Part shown: positions 1 through 5,028 of the stretch, piece after piece | How positions within the stretch are numbered: the first letter of the stretch is position 1 | How the letters are laid out: the number at the start of each line of letters is the position of its first letter | Source: UBA7359 sp047618295 | GTDB taxonomy: Bacteria > Pseudomonadota > Gammaproteobacteria > Eutrophobiales > Eutrophobiaceae | Assembly (NCBI GenBank): GCA_047618295.1 | Contig: JBLHKL010000130.1 | Span: 1-5,137 of the forward strand | Length of the DNA: 5,137 nucleotides | Direction of reading: 5' to 3' | Position numbers and translations under genes: made by a program | Notes under the pieces: model-generated | Database searches by the model: none | What the model was told of the DNA's origin: nothing | Seen by the model: the letters and a program-made list of their open reading frames with translations, nothing else

Positions 1-695
1 TACGTGAAGCAAACGCAAAACGCGTATTAATCTTACCTCTCTACCCACAATATTCTGCAGCGACAACAGCCTCTACATTTGATGCTGTTAGCGATGTATT
101 AAAGAAATGGCGTTGGATCCCTGAGATCAGAATGATCAACCATTATCATGACAACCCTGATTACATCACTGCTTTGGCAAACAGTATAAAAGCATATTGG
201 CAGACACACACTAAACCTGAAAAGTTACTCTTCTCGTTTCATGGATTACCAAAGGATTACTTTCTTGCGGGTGATCCCTACCATTGTGAATGCCACAAAA
301 CAGCCCGGCTTGTCGCTGAAAAGTTAGAATTACAGGAAGACGAGTGGCAACTCACTTTTCAATCACGTTTCGGCCCCAGAGAATGGTTACAGCCCTATAC
401 TGATATTACATTAAAAGAACTCGCAGCTAACGGCACAAAGAGTGTACAAATAATATGCCCCGGCTTCTCTGCAGATTGCCTCGAAACAATAGAAGAGATT
501 GATATGCAGAACCGTGATTTTTTCACTGAAGCAGGTGGAGAAGAGTTCTCCTATATTCCGGCACTGAATGATTCAGATGAGCACATTGATGTCATTTGTA
601 AACTTATCCAGACGCATTGTCAGGGCTGGGATCTAAAGACTGAAGATTTAGCGTTAATATGTGAAAGAGCCAAAAAAATAGGCGCTACTCAATAA
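1..695 (+). CDS. hemH: Ferrochelatase, 3' part (5' end outside window)
   Basis: Ferrochelatase inserts Fe2+ into protoporphyrin IX, the last step of protohaem synthesis, at the cytoplasmic face of the inner membrane. The frame is open from base 3, giving 230 residues before the TAA. The family is usually 320-370 residues, so roughly 100 N-terminal residues lie outside. An ATG at 132 is internal, because the family motif LPLYPQYSAATTAS and a following FD are read upstream of it (bases 33-86). The catalytic-histidine motif FSFHGLP is visible with His codon 240-242. So are FQSRFGPREWLQPYTD and CPGFSADCLETIEEI, whose first Glu (483-485) corresponds to the conserved acidic active-site residue. The GDPYHCECHKTAR segment carries two close cysteines; I see no full Fe-S ligand set. 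The gene converges on the TetR-family gene with an 8-bp gap and no convincing terminator. Identification is very secure. Confidence 0.97.
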   Translation, partial: REANAKRVLILPLYPQYSAATTASTFDAVSDVLKKWRWIPEIRMINHYHDNPDYITALANSIKAYWQTHTKPEKLLFSFHGLPKDYFLAGDPYHCECHKTARLVAEKLELQEDEWQLTFQSRFGPREWLQPYTDITLKELAANGTKSVQIICPGFSADCLETIEEIDMQNRDFFTEAGGEEFSYIPALNDSDEHIDVICKLIQTHCQGWDLKTEDLALICERAKKIGATQ

Positions 696-703
696 TAAAG
701 CTA

Positions 704-1279
704 TTAGTTTCTCTTATTTTCTAATGCCTCTGCAATTAAACTCTTAGCCACGCGTTTTGCAGTTTTTGCAGCTTTACCTCTCTGTTCAGAAACCTGAGCG
801 GTAACAATCGAACCTTCTAATAATAGAGCTAGTTCACTTGCCAATTCATCAGCTTCTTTAATGCCAGACTGCTCGGCCAAACTCTTCAGGTAGCTATGCA
901 TAAGGCGTTTAAACTCCTTACACACTTCACGAATCGCTGTGCCTTCTTCTGAATATTCACCGATGGCATTGATGAACATGCAACCATAAAAATTATTATG
1001 GGAAAACCATGCTTCGGCAACATCAAATACAGCAAGTAACCTTTCTTCTGGTGTATCCGCTAACGCTTCTACATTTTTCATAAAATAATTACGAAATTCA
1101 CCATCATGCTGACGTAAAGCAGCAAGGATCAATTCGTCTTTAGTTCGAAAATGAGTATAGAGCGTTTTTTTAGCAACACCGGCCTTTGCAAGAATGGTAT
1201 CAATACCCGTCGCATGGAACCCATTCTTGGCGAATAGCTCAAGGGCTGTTTGTATTAATTTTTCACGTTTTACTGACAT
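704..1279 (-). CDS. TetR/AcrR-family transcriptional repressor
   Basis: This is a ligand-responsive DNA-binding repressor of 191 residues, normal for the family. The N-terminal domain is a typical TetR helix-turn-helix: a first helix KLIQTALELFAKNGFHATG, then IDTILAKAGVAKKTLYTHFRTKDEL (about residues 26-50). The C-terminal ligand domain contains FYGCMFINAIGEYSEEG and a second cysteine in REVCKEF (Cys100 and Cys120). I chose ATG 1279 over the in-frame GTG at 1285, although neither has a good Shine-Dalgarno. The gene is divergent from the AhpD-like/YHS operon, and the 190-bp spacer holds two palindromes of one design, one overlapping this gene's own presumed transcription start. Autorepression plus repression of the operon is therefore inferred. 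A cysteine redox or electrophile switch, as known for E. coli NemR, is possible but unproven. The inducer is unknown. Confidence 0.93.
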   Translation of the reverse strand: MSVKREKLIQTALELFAKNGFHATGIDTILAKAGVAKKTLYTHFRTKDELILAALRQHDGEFRNYFMKNVEALADTPEERLLAVFDVAEAWFSHNNFYGCMFINAIGEYSEEGTAIREVCKEFKRLMHSYLKSLAEQSGIKEADELASELALLLEGSIVTAQVSEQRGKAAKTAKRVAKSLIAEALENKRN

Positions 1280-1292
1280 AATCACTAGATAA

Positions 1293-1308
1293 TAGACTAT
1301 TCAGTCTA
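1293..1308. promoter_or_regulatory. Operator 1, probable autoregulatory TetR site
   Basis: The 16-bp sequence TAGACTATTCAGTCTA is a perfect inverted repeat: 6-bp arms TAGACT/AGTCTA around ATTC. It lies 14 bp upstream of the regulator's ATG and just downstream of a TAGAAT -10 candidate on the minus strand, so it would cover the transcription start. Operator 2 has the same core TAGAC-N6-GTCTA with identical spacing. Binding by the adjacent regulator is inferred from position and symmetry. Confidence 0.75.
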
Positions 1309-1311
1309 CTT

Positions 1312-1317
1312 ATTCTA
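1312..1317 (-). promoter_or_regulatory. Candidate -10 box of the TetR-family gene
   Basis: On the minus strand this reads TAGAAT, one mismatch from TATAAT. It would place transcription initiation about 7 bp downstream, inside operator 1, leaving a leader of roughly 26 nt. No good -35 is visible at 16-18 bp spacing, so the assignment is tentative. Confidence 0.4.
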
Positions 1318-1399
1318 ATGAATTTATCAATTATTTTTTAGATAAAACAGCCTTAATTAATAATATATACAATAAATACATATAAATAGGAGATCTCTT

Positions 1400-1420
1400 A
1401 TGGTTTGTTATTTATGTTGA
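1400..1420 (+). other. Possible six-codon leader ORF or vestigial start
   Basis: An AGGAG at 1388-1392 is spaced 7 bp from an ATG that opens a six-codon frame, MVCYLC, ending in TGA. The 9-mer AAATAGGAG with the same ATG spacing also precedes the real operon start (1460-1468). The frame lies upstream of, and its stop overlaps, the TTGACA -35 of the operon. It would therefore be translated only from a more distal promoter, none of which is evident in the AT-rich stretch before it. It may be a leader peptide, a duplicated ribosome-binding region, or chance. Confidence 0.2.
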
Positions 1421-1445
1421 CAAAGTAGACCAACCTGTCTACTTT
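1417..1445 (+). promoter_or_regulatory. Promoter of the AhpD-like/YHS operon
   Basis: A consensus -35 TTGACA (1417-1422) is followed by exactly 17 bp and a TACTTT -10 (1440-1445, 3 of 6 matches to TATAAT). Initiation near 1452 would give a leader of about 24 nt carrying AGGAG (1464-1468), 7 bp before the ATG. The weak -10 beside a perfect -35, with an operator in between, is typical of a repressed sigma-70 promoter. Confidence 0.75.
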
Positions 1446-1446
1446 G
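1421..1446. promoter_or_regulatory. Operator 2, repressor site of the operon
   Basis: This is a perfect inverted repeat with 10-bp arms CAAAGTAGAC and GTCTACTTTG around a 6-bp spacer CAACCT. It contains the same TAGAC-N6-GTCTA core as operator 1. It overlaps the last two bases of the -35, fills the spacer and covers the -10, so a bound repressor would block RNA polymerase. The core is the same as in the published E. coli NemR box (TAGACC-N4-GGTCTA). The likely ligand is the divergent TetR-family protein. Confidence 0.82.
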
Positions 1447-1475
1447 GATTTAACTAACTAAATAGGAGCAATGAG

Positions 1476-2030
1476 ATGACTAGAATAAATGCAGTCAGTG
1501 TAGAAACAGCTACAGGTAAAACAGCAGATCTGTTCAAGGCAATAAAAATCCAAATGGGCGGTATACCGAATATCTTTAGCACCATGGCGCAATCACCCGC
1601 CACTTTAGAAGCACTCTTAAATTTCAACACGGCACTAGGCCAAGGCGTATTAGCACCTTCGCTACGCGAGCAAATAGCACTGACAGTCGCGGGCAAAAAC
1701 GAATGTGATTACTGTGCATCAGCGCATACCGTCATGGGTAAAGGTGCAGGCGTAGATAGCCACGAGCTACAGCGAAATCTACAAGGCGACTCTGACAATG
1801 CAAAGACACAAGCCGCATTAACGTTCAGCCAAACCGTAGTGGAAAATCGCGGTGGTATCAGTGACAGCGAACTAAGCGCACTGCGTGAAGCAGGATTTCA
1901 AGATGATGCCGTCATCGAAATCATCGCACATATCGCCATCAACACCTTCACCAACTATTTTAACCGTATTGCACAAACCGAGATCGATTTCCCGGTCGTC
2001 AGTACATCAAACGTTGCGAAAGCAGCTTAA
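1476..2030 (+). CDS. AhpD-like alkylhydroperoxidase / carboxymuconolactone decarboxylase-family protein
   Basis: This 184-residue cytoplasmic protein belongs to the AhpD/CMD superfamily, peroxidase-related branch. The diagnostic motif ECDYCASAH gives Glu76, Cys77, Cys80 and His84, the CxxC thiol pair with proton-relay residues known from AhpD. It follows a conserved LREQIALTVAGKN segment. The C-terminal region HIAINTFTNYFNRIAQTEIDFP is also typical of this branch. A thiol-dependent peroxidase or disulfide reductase activity is expected; the substrate is unknown, and decarboxylase activity is unlikely given the CxxC. The ATG at 1476 has AGGAG at 7-bp spacing; a nearby ATG at 1471 terminates at once. 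It is the first gene of the operator-controlled operon, with the YHS gene 23 bp behind. An overlapping minus-strand frame at 1454-1696 is a shadow. Confidence 0.9.
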   Translation: MTRINAVSVETATGKTADLFKAIKIQMGGIPNIFSTMAQSPATLEALLNFNTALGQGVLAPSLREQIALTVAGKNECDYCASAHTVMGKGAGVDSHELQRNLQGDSDNAKTQAALTFSQTVVENRGGISDSELSALREAGFQDDAVIEIIAHIAINTFTNYFNRIAQTEIDFPVVSTSNVAKAA

Positions 2031-2053
2031 TTTAACAAAGGAGATTTAAAATC

Positions 2054-2515
2054 ATGAAACACATAAAAACGTTATTCACATTATTACTTGTTACAGGACT
2101 TTCATTCGCATCACTATCTGCATCTGCGGCCAGTGATTCACACAGCCTAACAGGCGTAAGTGGCTATGATGTCGTTTCTTATCAAAACGCTAAGAAACCA
2201 CTCAGAGGCAATGGTAATTATGTAGCAGCTCACGATGGTGTTAATTATTTATTTGCTAATGCCGATAATCAAAAAACATTTGAAGCAAACCCGGCTAAAT
2301 ACGTTCCCGCTTATGGTGGCTATTGTGCCTTTGGTGCCTCAGTTGGTAAGAAGTTTATTGGTGACCCAGAAGTCTGGAGAATTGTAGATGGAAAATTGTA
2401 TCTAAATCTTGATGCAGGAATCCAGGTCCAATGGCTAAAGGATGTACCTGGACGTATCAAAACTGCAGATGCAAAATGGTCAAAGATCAAAAACACGCCA
2501 GCTTCTGAACTTTAA
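2054..2515 (+). CDS. Exported YHS-domain protein
   Basis: This is a 153-residue protein with a clear Sec signal peptide (KHIK, hydrophobic LFTLLLVTGLSFASL, then SASA-A, cleavage near residue 25/26), so the mature form is periplasmic. The rest is a YHS domain. GVSGYDVVSYQ opens it, then come NYLFANADNQKTFEANPAKYVPAYGGYCAFG with the single Cys91, then KKFIGDPEVWRIVDGKLYLNLD, a run characteristic of stand-alone periplasmic YHS proteins. Some YHS domains are linked to metal binding, but this subfamily has no settled function. AAAGGAG at 2037-2043 serves the ATG, and 23 bp separate it from the AhpD-like gene, so co-transcription is expected. A terminator follows 8 bp after the stop. Pairing a cytoplasmic thiol enzyme with a periplasmic partner suggests a two-compartment stress response, which is inference. 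Confidence 0.9.
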   Translation: MKHIKTLFTLLLVTGLSFASLSASAASDSHSLTGVSGYDVVSYQNAKKPLRGNGNYVAAHDGVNYLFANADNQKTFEANPAKYVPAYGGYCAFGASVGKKFIGDPEVWRIVDGKLYLNLDAGIQVQWLKDVPGRIKTADAKWSKIKNTPASEL

Positions 2516-2523
2516 TCAGCAAC

Positions 2524-2561
2524 AAGTAAACAGGGCCTGAGCATAACAGGCCCTTACTTTT
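2524..2561 (+). terminator. Intrinsic terminator of the AhpD-like/YHS operon
   Basis: GGGCCTG (2533-2539) pairs perfectly with CAGGCCC (2547-2553) around a 7-nt loop. The stem resumes below a 3-nt left bulge with AAGTAA (2524-2529) pairing TTACTT (2554-2559), ending in a short T run (2558-2561). The position right after the YHS stop supports Rho-independent termination. The following gene therefore needs its own promoter. Confidence 0.85.
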
Positions 2562-2578
2562 ACGCTAAACTCATCATC

Positions 2579-3154
2579 ATGTCAGAAGCTCTTCTAAAAG
2601 AAATACGCCAATGTACAGCGTGTAAAGATTTTCTACCTTATGCACCCAAGCCCGTACTTAACTTTTCCAAGAAATCACGCATTGTTATCATTGGGCAAGC
2701 ACCTGGCCTGAGAGTGCAAGAAAGTGGCATCCCCTGGAATGATCCCAGCGGTGAAAGATTAAGAGAATGGTTAGGTGTTTCAACTGATGAATTCTATGAT
2801 CCGAGTAACTTTGCAATTGTGCCTATGGGTTTTTGTTATCCCGGCAATAATGGAAAAGGAGATCTACCACCACGACCAGAATGTGCTGAGCTTTGGATGG
2901 ATAAAATCCTAAAAACGCTAGAAAGCCAAAGTCTCGTTTTATTAATTGGACAGTATTCGCAAAAATACTTTTTAAAAGACACAAAAAAGAAAACACTAAC
3001 TGAAACGGTTAAAAATTATCAGAATTATTTACCTGATTACTTTGTACTCCCCCACCCTTCCCCCAGAAATAATATCTGGTTAAAAAAGAACCCATGGTTT
3101 GTAAAAAAGAATCTACCTGAATTACAAAAAACGATTCACTCCCTATTAAGATAG
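2579..3154 (+). CDS. Uracil-DNA glycosylase superfamily protein, probable Fe-S enzyme
   Basis: This 191-residue protein has the UDG fold and is presumably involved in base-excision repair. Motif 1 is IIGQAPGLRVQESGIPW (residues 37-53), where family 4 enzymes carry Glu and this protein has Gln40. Motif 2 is PHPSPRNNIW with His159, resembling the SMUG1 HPSPRN motif. Cysteines 12, 15, 86 and 102 (CxxC, then C-x15-C) match the spacing of the four [4Fe-4S] ligands of family 4 UDGs. The start is the only ATG/GTG/TTG upstream of the first CxxC and after the previous in-frame stop. It has no Shine-Dalgarno and lies 17 bp past the terminator. A TAAACT at 2566-2571 could be a -10 for a leaderless mRNA. 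Superfamily membership is secure; substrate preference (uracil or another deaminated base) is open. Confidence 0.88.
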   Translation: MSEALLKEIRQCTACKDFLPYAPKPVLNFSKKSRIVIIGQAPGLRVQESGIPWNDPSGERLREWLGVSTDEFYDPSNFAIVPMGFCYPGNNGKGDLPPRPECAELWMDKILKTLESQSLVLLIGQYSQKYFLKDTKKKTLTETVKNYQNYLPDYFVLPHPSPRNNIWLKKNPWFVKKNLPELQKTIHSLLR

Positions 3155-3576
3155 TGCCCGTTCAATTAGCTCTTATTTTTACTAATAACCACCGTTGAAG
3201 TTAGAATAGTGAACTGTCACTACCGACACGAAGCTGTCATATGTGGTTTATTTATTAGTCAAAGATGACAGGCTTCTGACTAATCTATTCGAGGCATGTT
3301 TAAAATAAAAATTAATCATCTAAAAAGATGATTAGAATAATATTTATGTCTGCTGTCAAAATATCGTTATGATAAATATATTCAGCTACCGACCCAAAGC
3401 AGATCCCCAGATTAATTATCATTGGCTTCACTATCCAACGTAAGCGGACATTTTGTTAGAAATTATTAACCTTCTGTTTTTGGCCAAGTAGACATATCAT
3501 TAAATATCATTTAACGTCTTAACGATCATTTTATTGAGAACTTGACGTGTAAATCATAATAAACAGGAAAATAGTG
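3155..3576. other. Non-coding AT-rich spacer with degenerate repeat motifs
   Basis: No credible gene is seen on either strand across about 420 bp. The stretch holds a perfect hairpin at 3313-3334. It also has nested 7-bp inverted pairs CTGTCAT (3234-3240)/ATGACAG (3265-3271) and ATTAGTC (3254-3260)/GACTAAT (3278-3284). Two related copies of CTACCGAC followed by AAGC occur (from about 3220 and 3386). TAAGCGGACA at 3441-3450 recurs at 4165-4174. Just before the next gene, AGGA (3565-3568) acts as its ribosome-binding site. The promoter of that gene could not be placed with confidence. Confidence 0.55.
3313..3334. repeat. Perfect AT-rich hairpin
   Basis: TAATCATCT and AGATGATTA form a perfect 9-bp inverted repeat around a 4-nt AAAA loop. 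It is about 160 bp after the glycosylase stop and lacks a T run on either side, so a standard intrinsic terminator is unlikely. A protein-binding palindrome, an RNA structural element, or part of the surrounding repeat material are alternatives. Confidence 0.5.
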
Positions 3577-4023
3577 ATGAGTAAAACAAAATTTATTTCA
3601 AAAATGATTATTTTATTTAACTTGATTCTAATTTATCCATTGCCTGTGTTTGCTTCGGAATATGCATGTTCAATGCAAGCTGTTTTAGAACTGAATGATG
3701 TTGGGCAATATAAAGCTCACGGGTGGGTAGCTAATTATCTGAACAGGAAATTCTTTGTTAATCGCGAGACAGGAAAAGTAACTGGCACTACTGCATTAAA
3801 GGCTCGTCTAACGAATTTTGATAAAACTCACAGTCCAAAAGTACTTCATAATGCTGATGAGAAAGCGTCATACAAAGTGGTAACACTTTTTGAAGATAAA
3901 GGTCAGTTTTCATCTCTTCGGATATATGAAAATGTTAAGAGTGATGAAAAACCATATGCCTATCAAACAGCTGTAGGCATGCTTATTTCTGGGACATGTA
4001 TAGAGGATCCATCTAAAAATTAA
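3577..4023 (+). CDS. Small exported protein of unknown function
   Basis: I do not recognise a family. The product is 148 residues with a convincing Sec signal peptide (lysines at 3, 5 and 9, hydrophobic MIILFNLILIYPLPV, cleavage after VFA near residue 26). The mature part is about 122 residues. It has exactly two cysteines, Cys31 close to the mature N-terminus and Cys141 near the C-terminus, which could form one disulfide clamping the ends. Alternating short hydrophobic and polar segments, such as RKFFVNRETGKVTG and SYKVVTLFEDKG, suggest a beta-rich fold. There is no lipobox or second membrane segment. ATG 3577 is preferred over GTG 3574 because AGGA at 3565-3568 is 8 bp from it. The gene stands alone between two repeat-containing spacers, so no function can be drawn from context. 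Confidence 0.72.
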   Translation: MSKTKFISKMIILFNLILIYPLPVFASEYACSMQAVLELNDVGQYKAHGWVANYLNRKFFVNRETGKVTGTTALKARLTNFDKTHSPKVLHNADEKASYKVVTLFEDKGQFSSLRIYENVKSDEKPYAYQTAVGMLISGTCIEDPSKN

Positions 4024-4075
4024 TTTCGTTTGTGCATGTGTCATGAGTGACTAAAGAGATACGTGGTTTAGACGA

Positions 4076-4174
4076 TGTCCGCTTTCAGTATCTAGCAGCA
4101 GCAAATAGTAATTTGATAAACTGACTGCTTCTGGCCGAATGAAGAGCAAAAATGAGAATTATCCTAAGCGGACA
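4076..4174. repeat. About 99-bp repeat-like element with inverted ends
   Basis: TGTCCGCTT (4076-4084) and AAGCGGACA (4166-4174) are perfect 9-bp inverted ends. Inside, CTGACTGCTTCTGGCC (4121-4136) is a diverged copy of the same kind of motif. The end motif TAAGCGGACA also occurs at 3441-3450, and ATGACTGCTTTCAGG (4986-5000) resembles the left end plus its CTTTCAG. All copies lie in spacers. It occupies most of the 195-bp gap before the VOC gene. I take it as a degenerate short interspersed repeat rather than a gene. Confidence 0.45.
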
Positions 4175-4218
4175 AAGTGCCCAATAAAGTAGAGTTAACT
4201 TCATAACAAGGAATAATC

Positions 4219-4713
4219 ATGAGTACATATCCAAGAACATTTTCGCACATTGGCATATCGGTCCCTGATGTTGAGAAGGCAGTAGAGTTTTACAGTAATG
4301 TTATGGGTTGGTATCAGATAATGGAACCCACAATCATAGATGAAGAGTCAGATACACCAATTGGACAAATGTGTATTGATGTCTTTGGCAAAGGATGGGG
4401 GTCTTTTAAAATAGCTCACATGTCTACTGGCGATAAAATCGGCGTTGAAATGTTCGAGTTCAAAAACAATGAAACTCCTAAAGACTTTGAATACTGGAAA
4501 ACGGGCACCTTTCACTTTTGTGTTCAGGACCCGGACATTGAAGGCTTGGTTAAAAAGATCGTGGAACACGGTGGTAAACAGCGCATGCCTATCCGCGAAT
4601 ATTACCCTGGTGAGAAGCCCTTCAAGATGTGCTACGTTGAAGATCCCTTTGGTCTCATCTTCGAGGTTTATTCACATAGCTATGAATTGACTTATTCACA
4701 GGGCGCGTACTAA
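4219..4713 (+). CDS. VOC-superfamily (glyoxalase-fold) metalloenzyme
   Basis: This 164-residue protein belongs to the vicinal-oxygen-chelate superfamily, which includes glyoxalase I, extradiol dioxygenases and bleomycin-binding proteins. Two beta-alpha-beta-beta-beta modules are visible. Module 1 opens with FSHIGISVPDVEKAVEFY and ends in GVEMFEF. Module 2 opens with FHFCVQDPDIEGLVKKI and ends in EDPFGLIFEVYSHSYE. His10, Glu77, His99 and Glu149 occupy the four positions that normally bind the metal, so the active site appears complete. The C-terminal REYYPGEKPFKMCYVEDPFG and SHSYELTY segments are characteristic of a conserved proteobacterial subgroup often labelled lactoylglutathione lyase-like. 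Its true substrate is not known to me. AAGGA at 4208-4212 is 6 bp before the ATG. Shadow frames on both strands overlap it. A small gene follows 31 bp downstream. Confidence 0.93.
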   Translation: MSTYPRTFSHIGISVPDVEKAVEFYSNVMGWYQIMEPTIIDEESDTPIGQMCIDVFGKGWGSFKIAHMSTGDKIGVEMFEFKNNETPKDFEYWKTGTFHFCVQDPDIEGLVKKIVEHGGKQRMPIREYYPGEKPFKMCYVEDPFGLIFEVYSHSYELTYSQGAY

Positions 4714-4744
4714 AAAAATTAACAATTAAATAGTGAGTATTGAA

Positions 4745-4966
4745 ATGAGTGAACAAATTAATCAATCTACTTTAAACGCATTGAAAATTGCTTTTACTTA
4801 TATGCCGAAATCAATAGAAGTAACTAAATATGATTATGGTGATAGCTACCAAAAAGTATTAGAGCACATTGAAACAGTTAGAAAAGTTTTATTGACTAAT
4901 GACGTTGATCCCGATGAGGTTTATGGAGAAATAAACCCCGAGAATACTCCTAATTCAACATATTAA
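4745..4966 (+). CDS. Small conserved-looking protein of unknown function
   Basis: This is a 73-residue acidic cytoplasmic protein without signal peptide or membrane segment. Its composition and rhythm look protein-like: an amphipathic LNALKIAFTYMPKSIEVTKYDYG, then YQKVLEHIETVRKVLLTNDVDPDEVYGEI, suggesting two or three helices. I have the impression of similar small proteins in other gammaproteobacteria but cannot name a family. A GTG at 4733 opens the same frame 4 codons earlier without a ribosome site. The ATG at 4745 has a weak GAG (4735-4737) and is preferred. It lies 31 bp behind the VOC gene with no terminator between, so co-transcription is likely, and a role linked to that enzyme is inference. 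Confidence 0.68.
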   Translation: MSEQINQSTLNALKIAFTYMPKSIEVTKYDYGDSYQKVLEHIETVRKVLLTNDVDPDEVYGEINPENTPNSTY

Positions 4967-5028
4967 TTCGGTAATTGCGGCGTTAATGACTGCTTTCAGG
5001 AAATAGAATAAATATTAATTGTAATTGC
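4961..5028. repeat. Imperfect direct repeat flanking a 34-bp repeat-like stretch
   Basis: TATTAATT-CG-GTAATTGC (4961-4978) and TATTAATT-GTAATTGC (5013-5028) are identical apart from a 2-base insertion. The first copy contains the stop codon of the small gene; the second abuts the transposase end. It is too long for an IS30 target duplication (2-3 bp). It may mark slippage, an older insertion, or part of the ATGACTGCTTTCAGG repeat lying between the copies. Confidence 0.4.

Noticed and set aside
132..695. hemH starting at the ATG at 132
   Set aside because: Conserved ferrochelatase sequence is read in frame upstream from base 3, so this ATG is internal and the gene is cut by the window edge.
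693..706. Bidirectional terminator between hemH and the TetR gene
   Set aside because: TAATA-AAGC-TATTA is only a 5-bp AT stem overlapping both stop codons, not convincing.
1454..1696. 80-codon minus-strand open frame
   Set aside because: It lies opposite the start of the AhpD-like gene and across its ribosome site, and shows no recognisable motif. It is a shadow frame.
3147..3180. Intrinsic terminator after the glycosylase gene
   Set aside because: TAAGA/TCTTA gives only a 5-bp AT-rich stem with a 19-nt loop before TTTTT, too weak to call.
3487..3502. A third TetR operator at the GTAGAC near 3487
   Set aside because: Only a half site is present; the GTCTA arm is missing at the required 6-bp spacing.
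3534..3560. Promoter TTGAGA/CATAAT for the exported-protein gene
   Set aside because: The 15-bp spacing is short, and the implied start would leave the AGGA ribosome site at the very 5' end or outside the transcript.
4348..4569. 73-codon minus-strand open frame inside the VOC gene
   Set aside because: It is fully antisense to a strongly supported enzyme, with no ribosome site or family resemblance.
4445..4690. 81-codon plus-strand frame overlapping the VOC gene
   Set aside because: It is a frame-shifted reading of a well-conserved coding region, rich in Ser/Arg/Lys as such artefacts often are.
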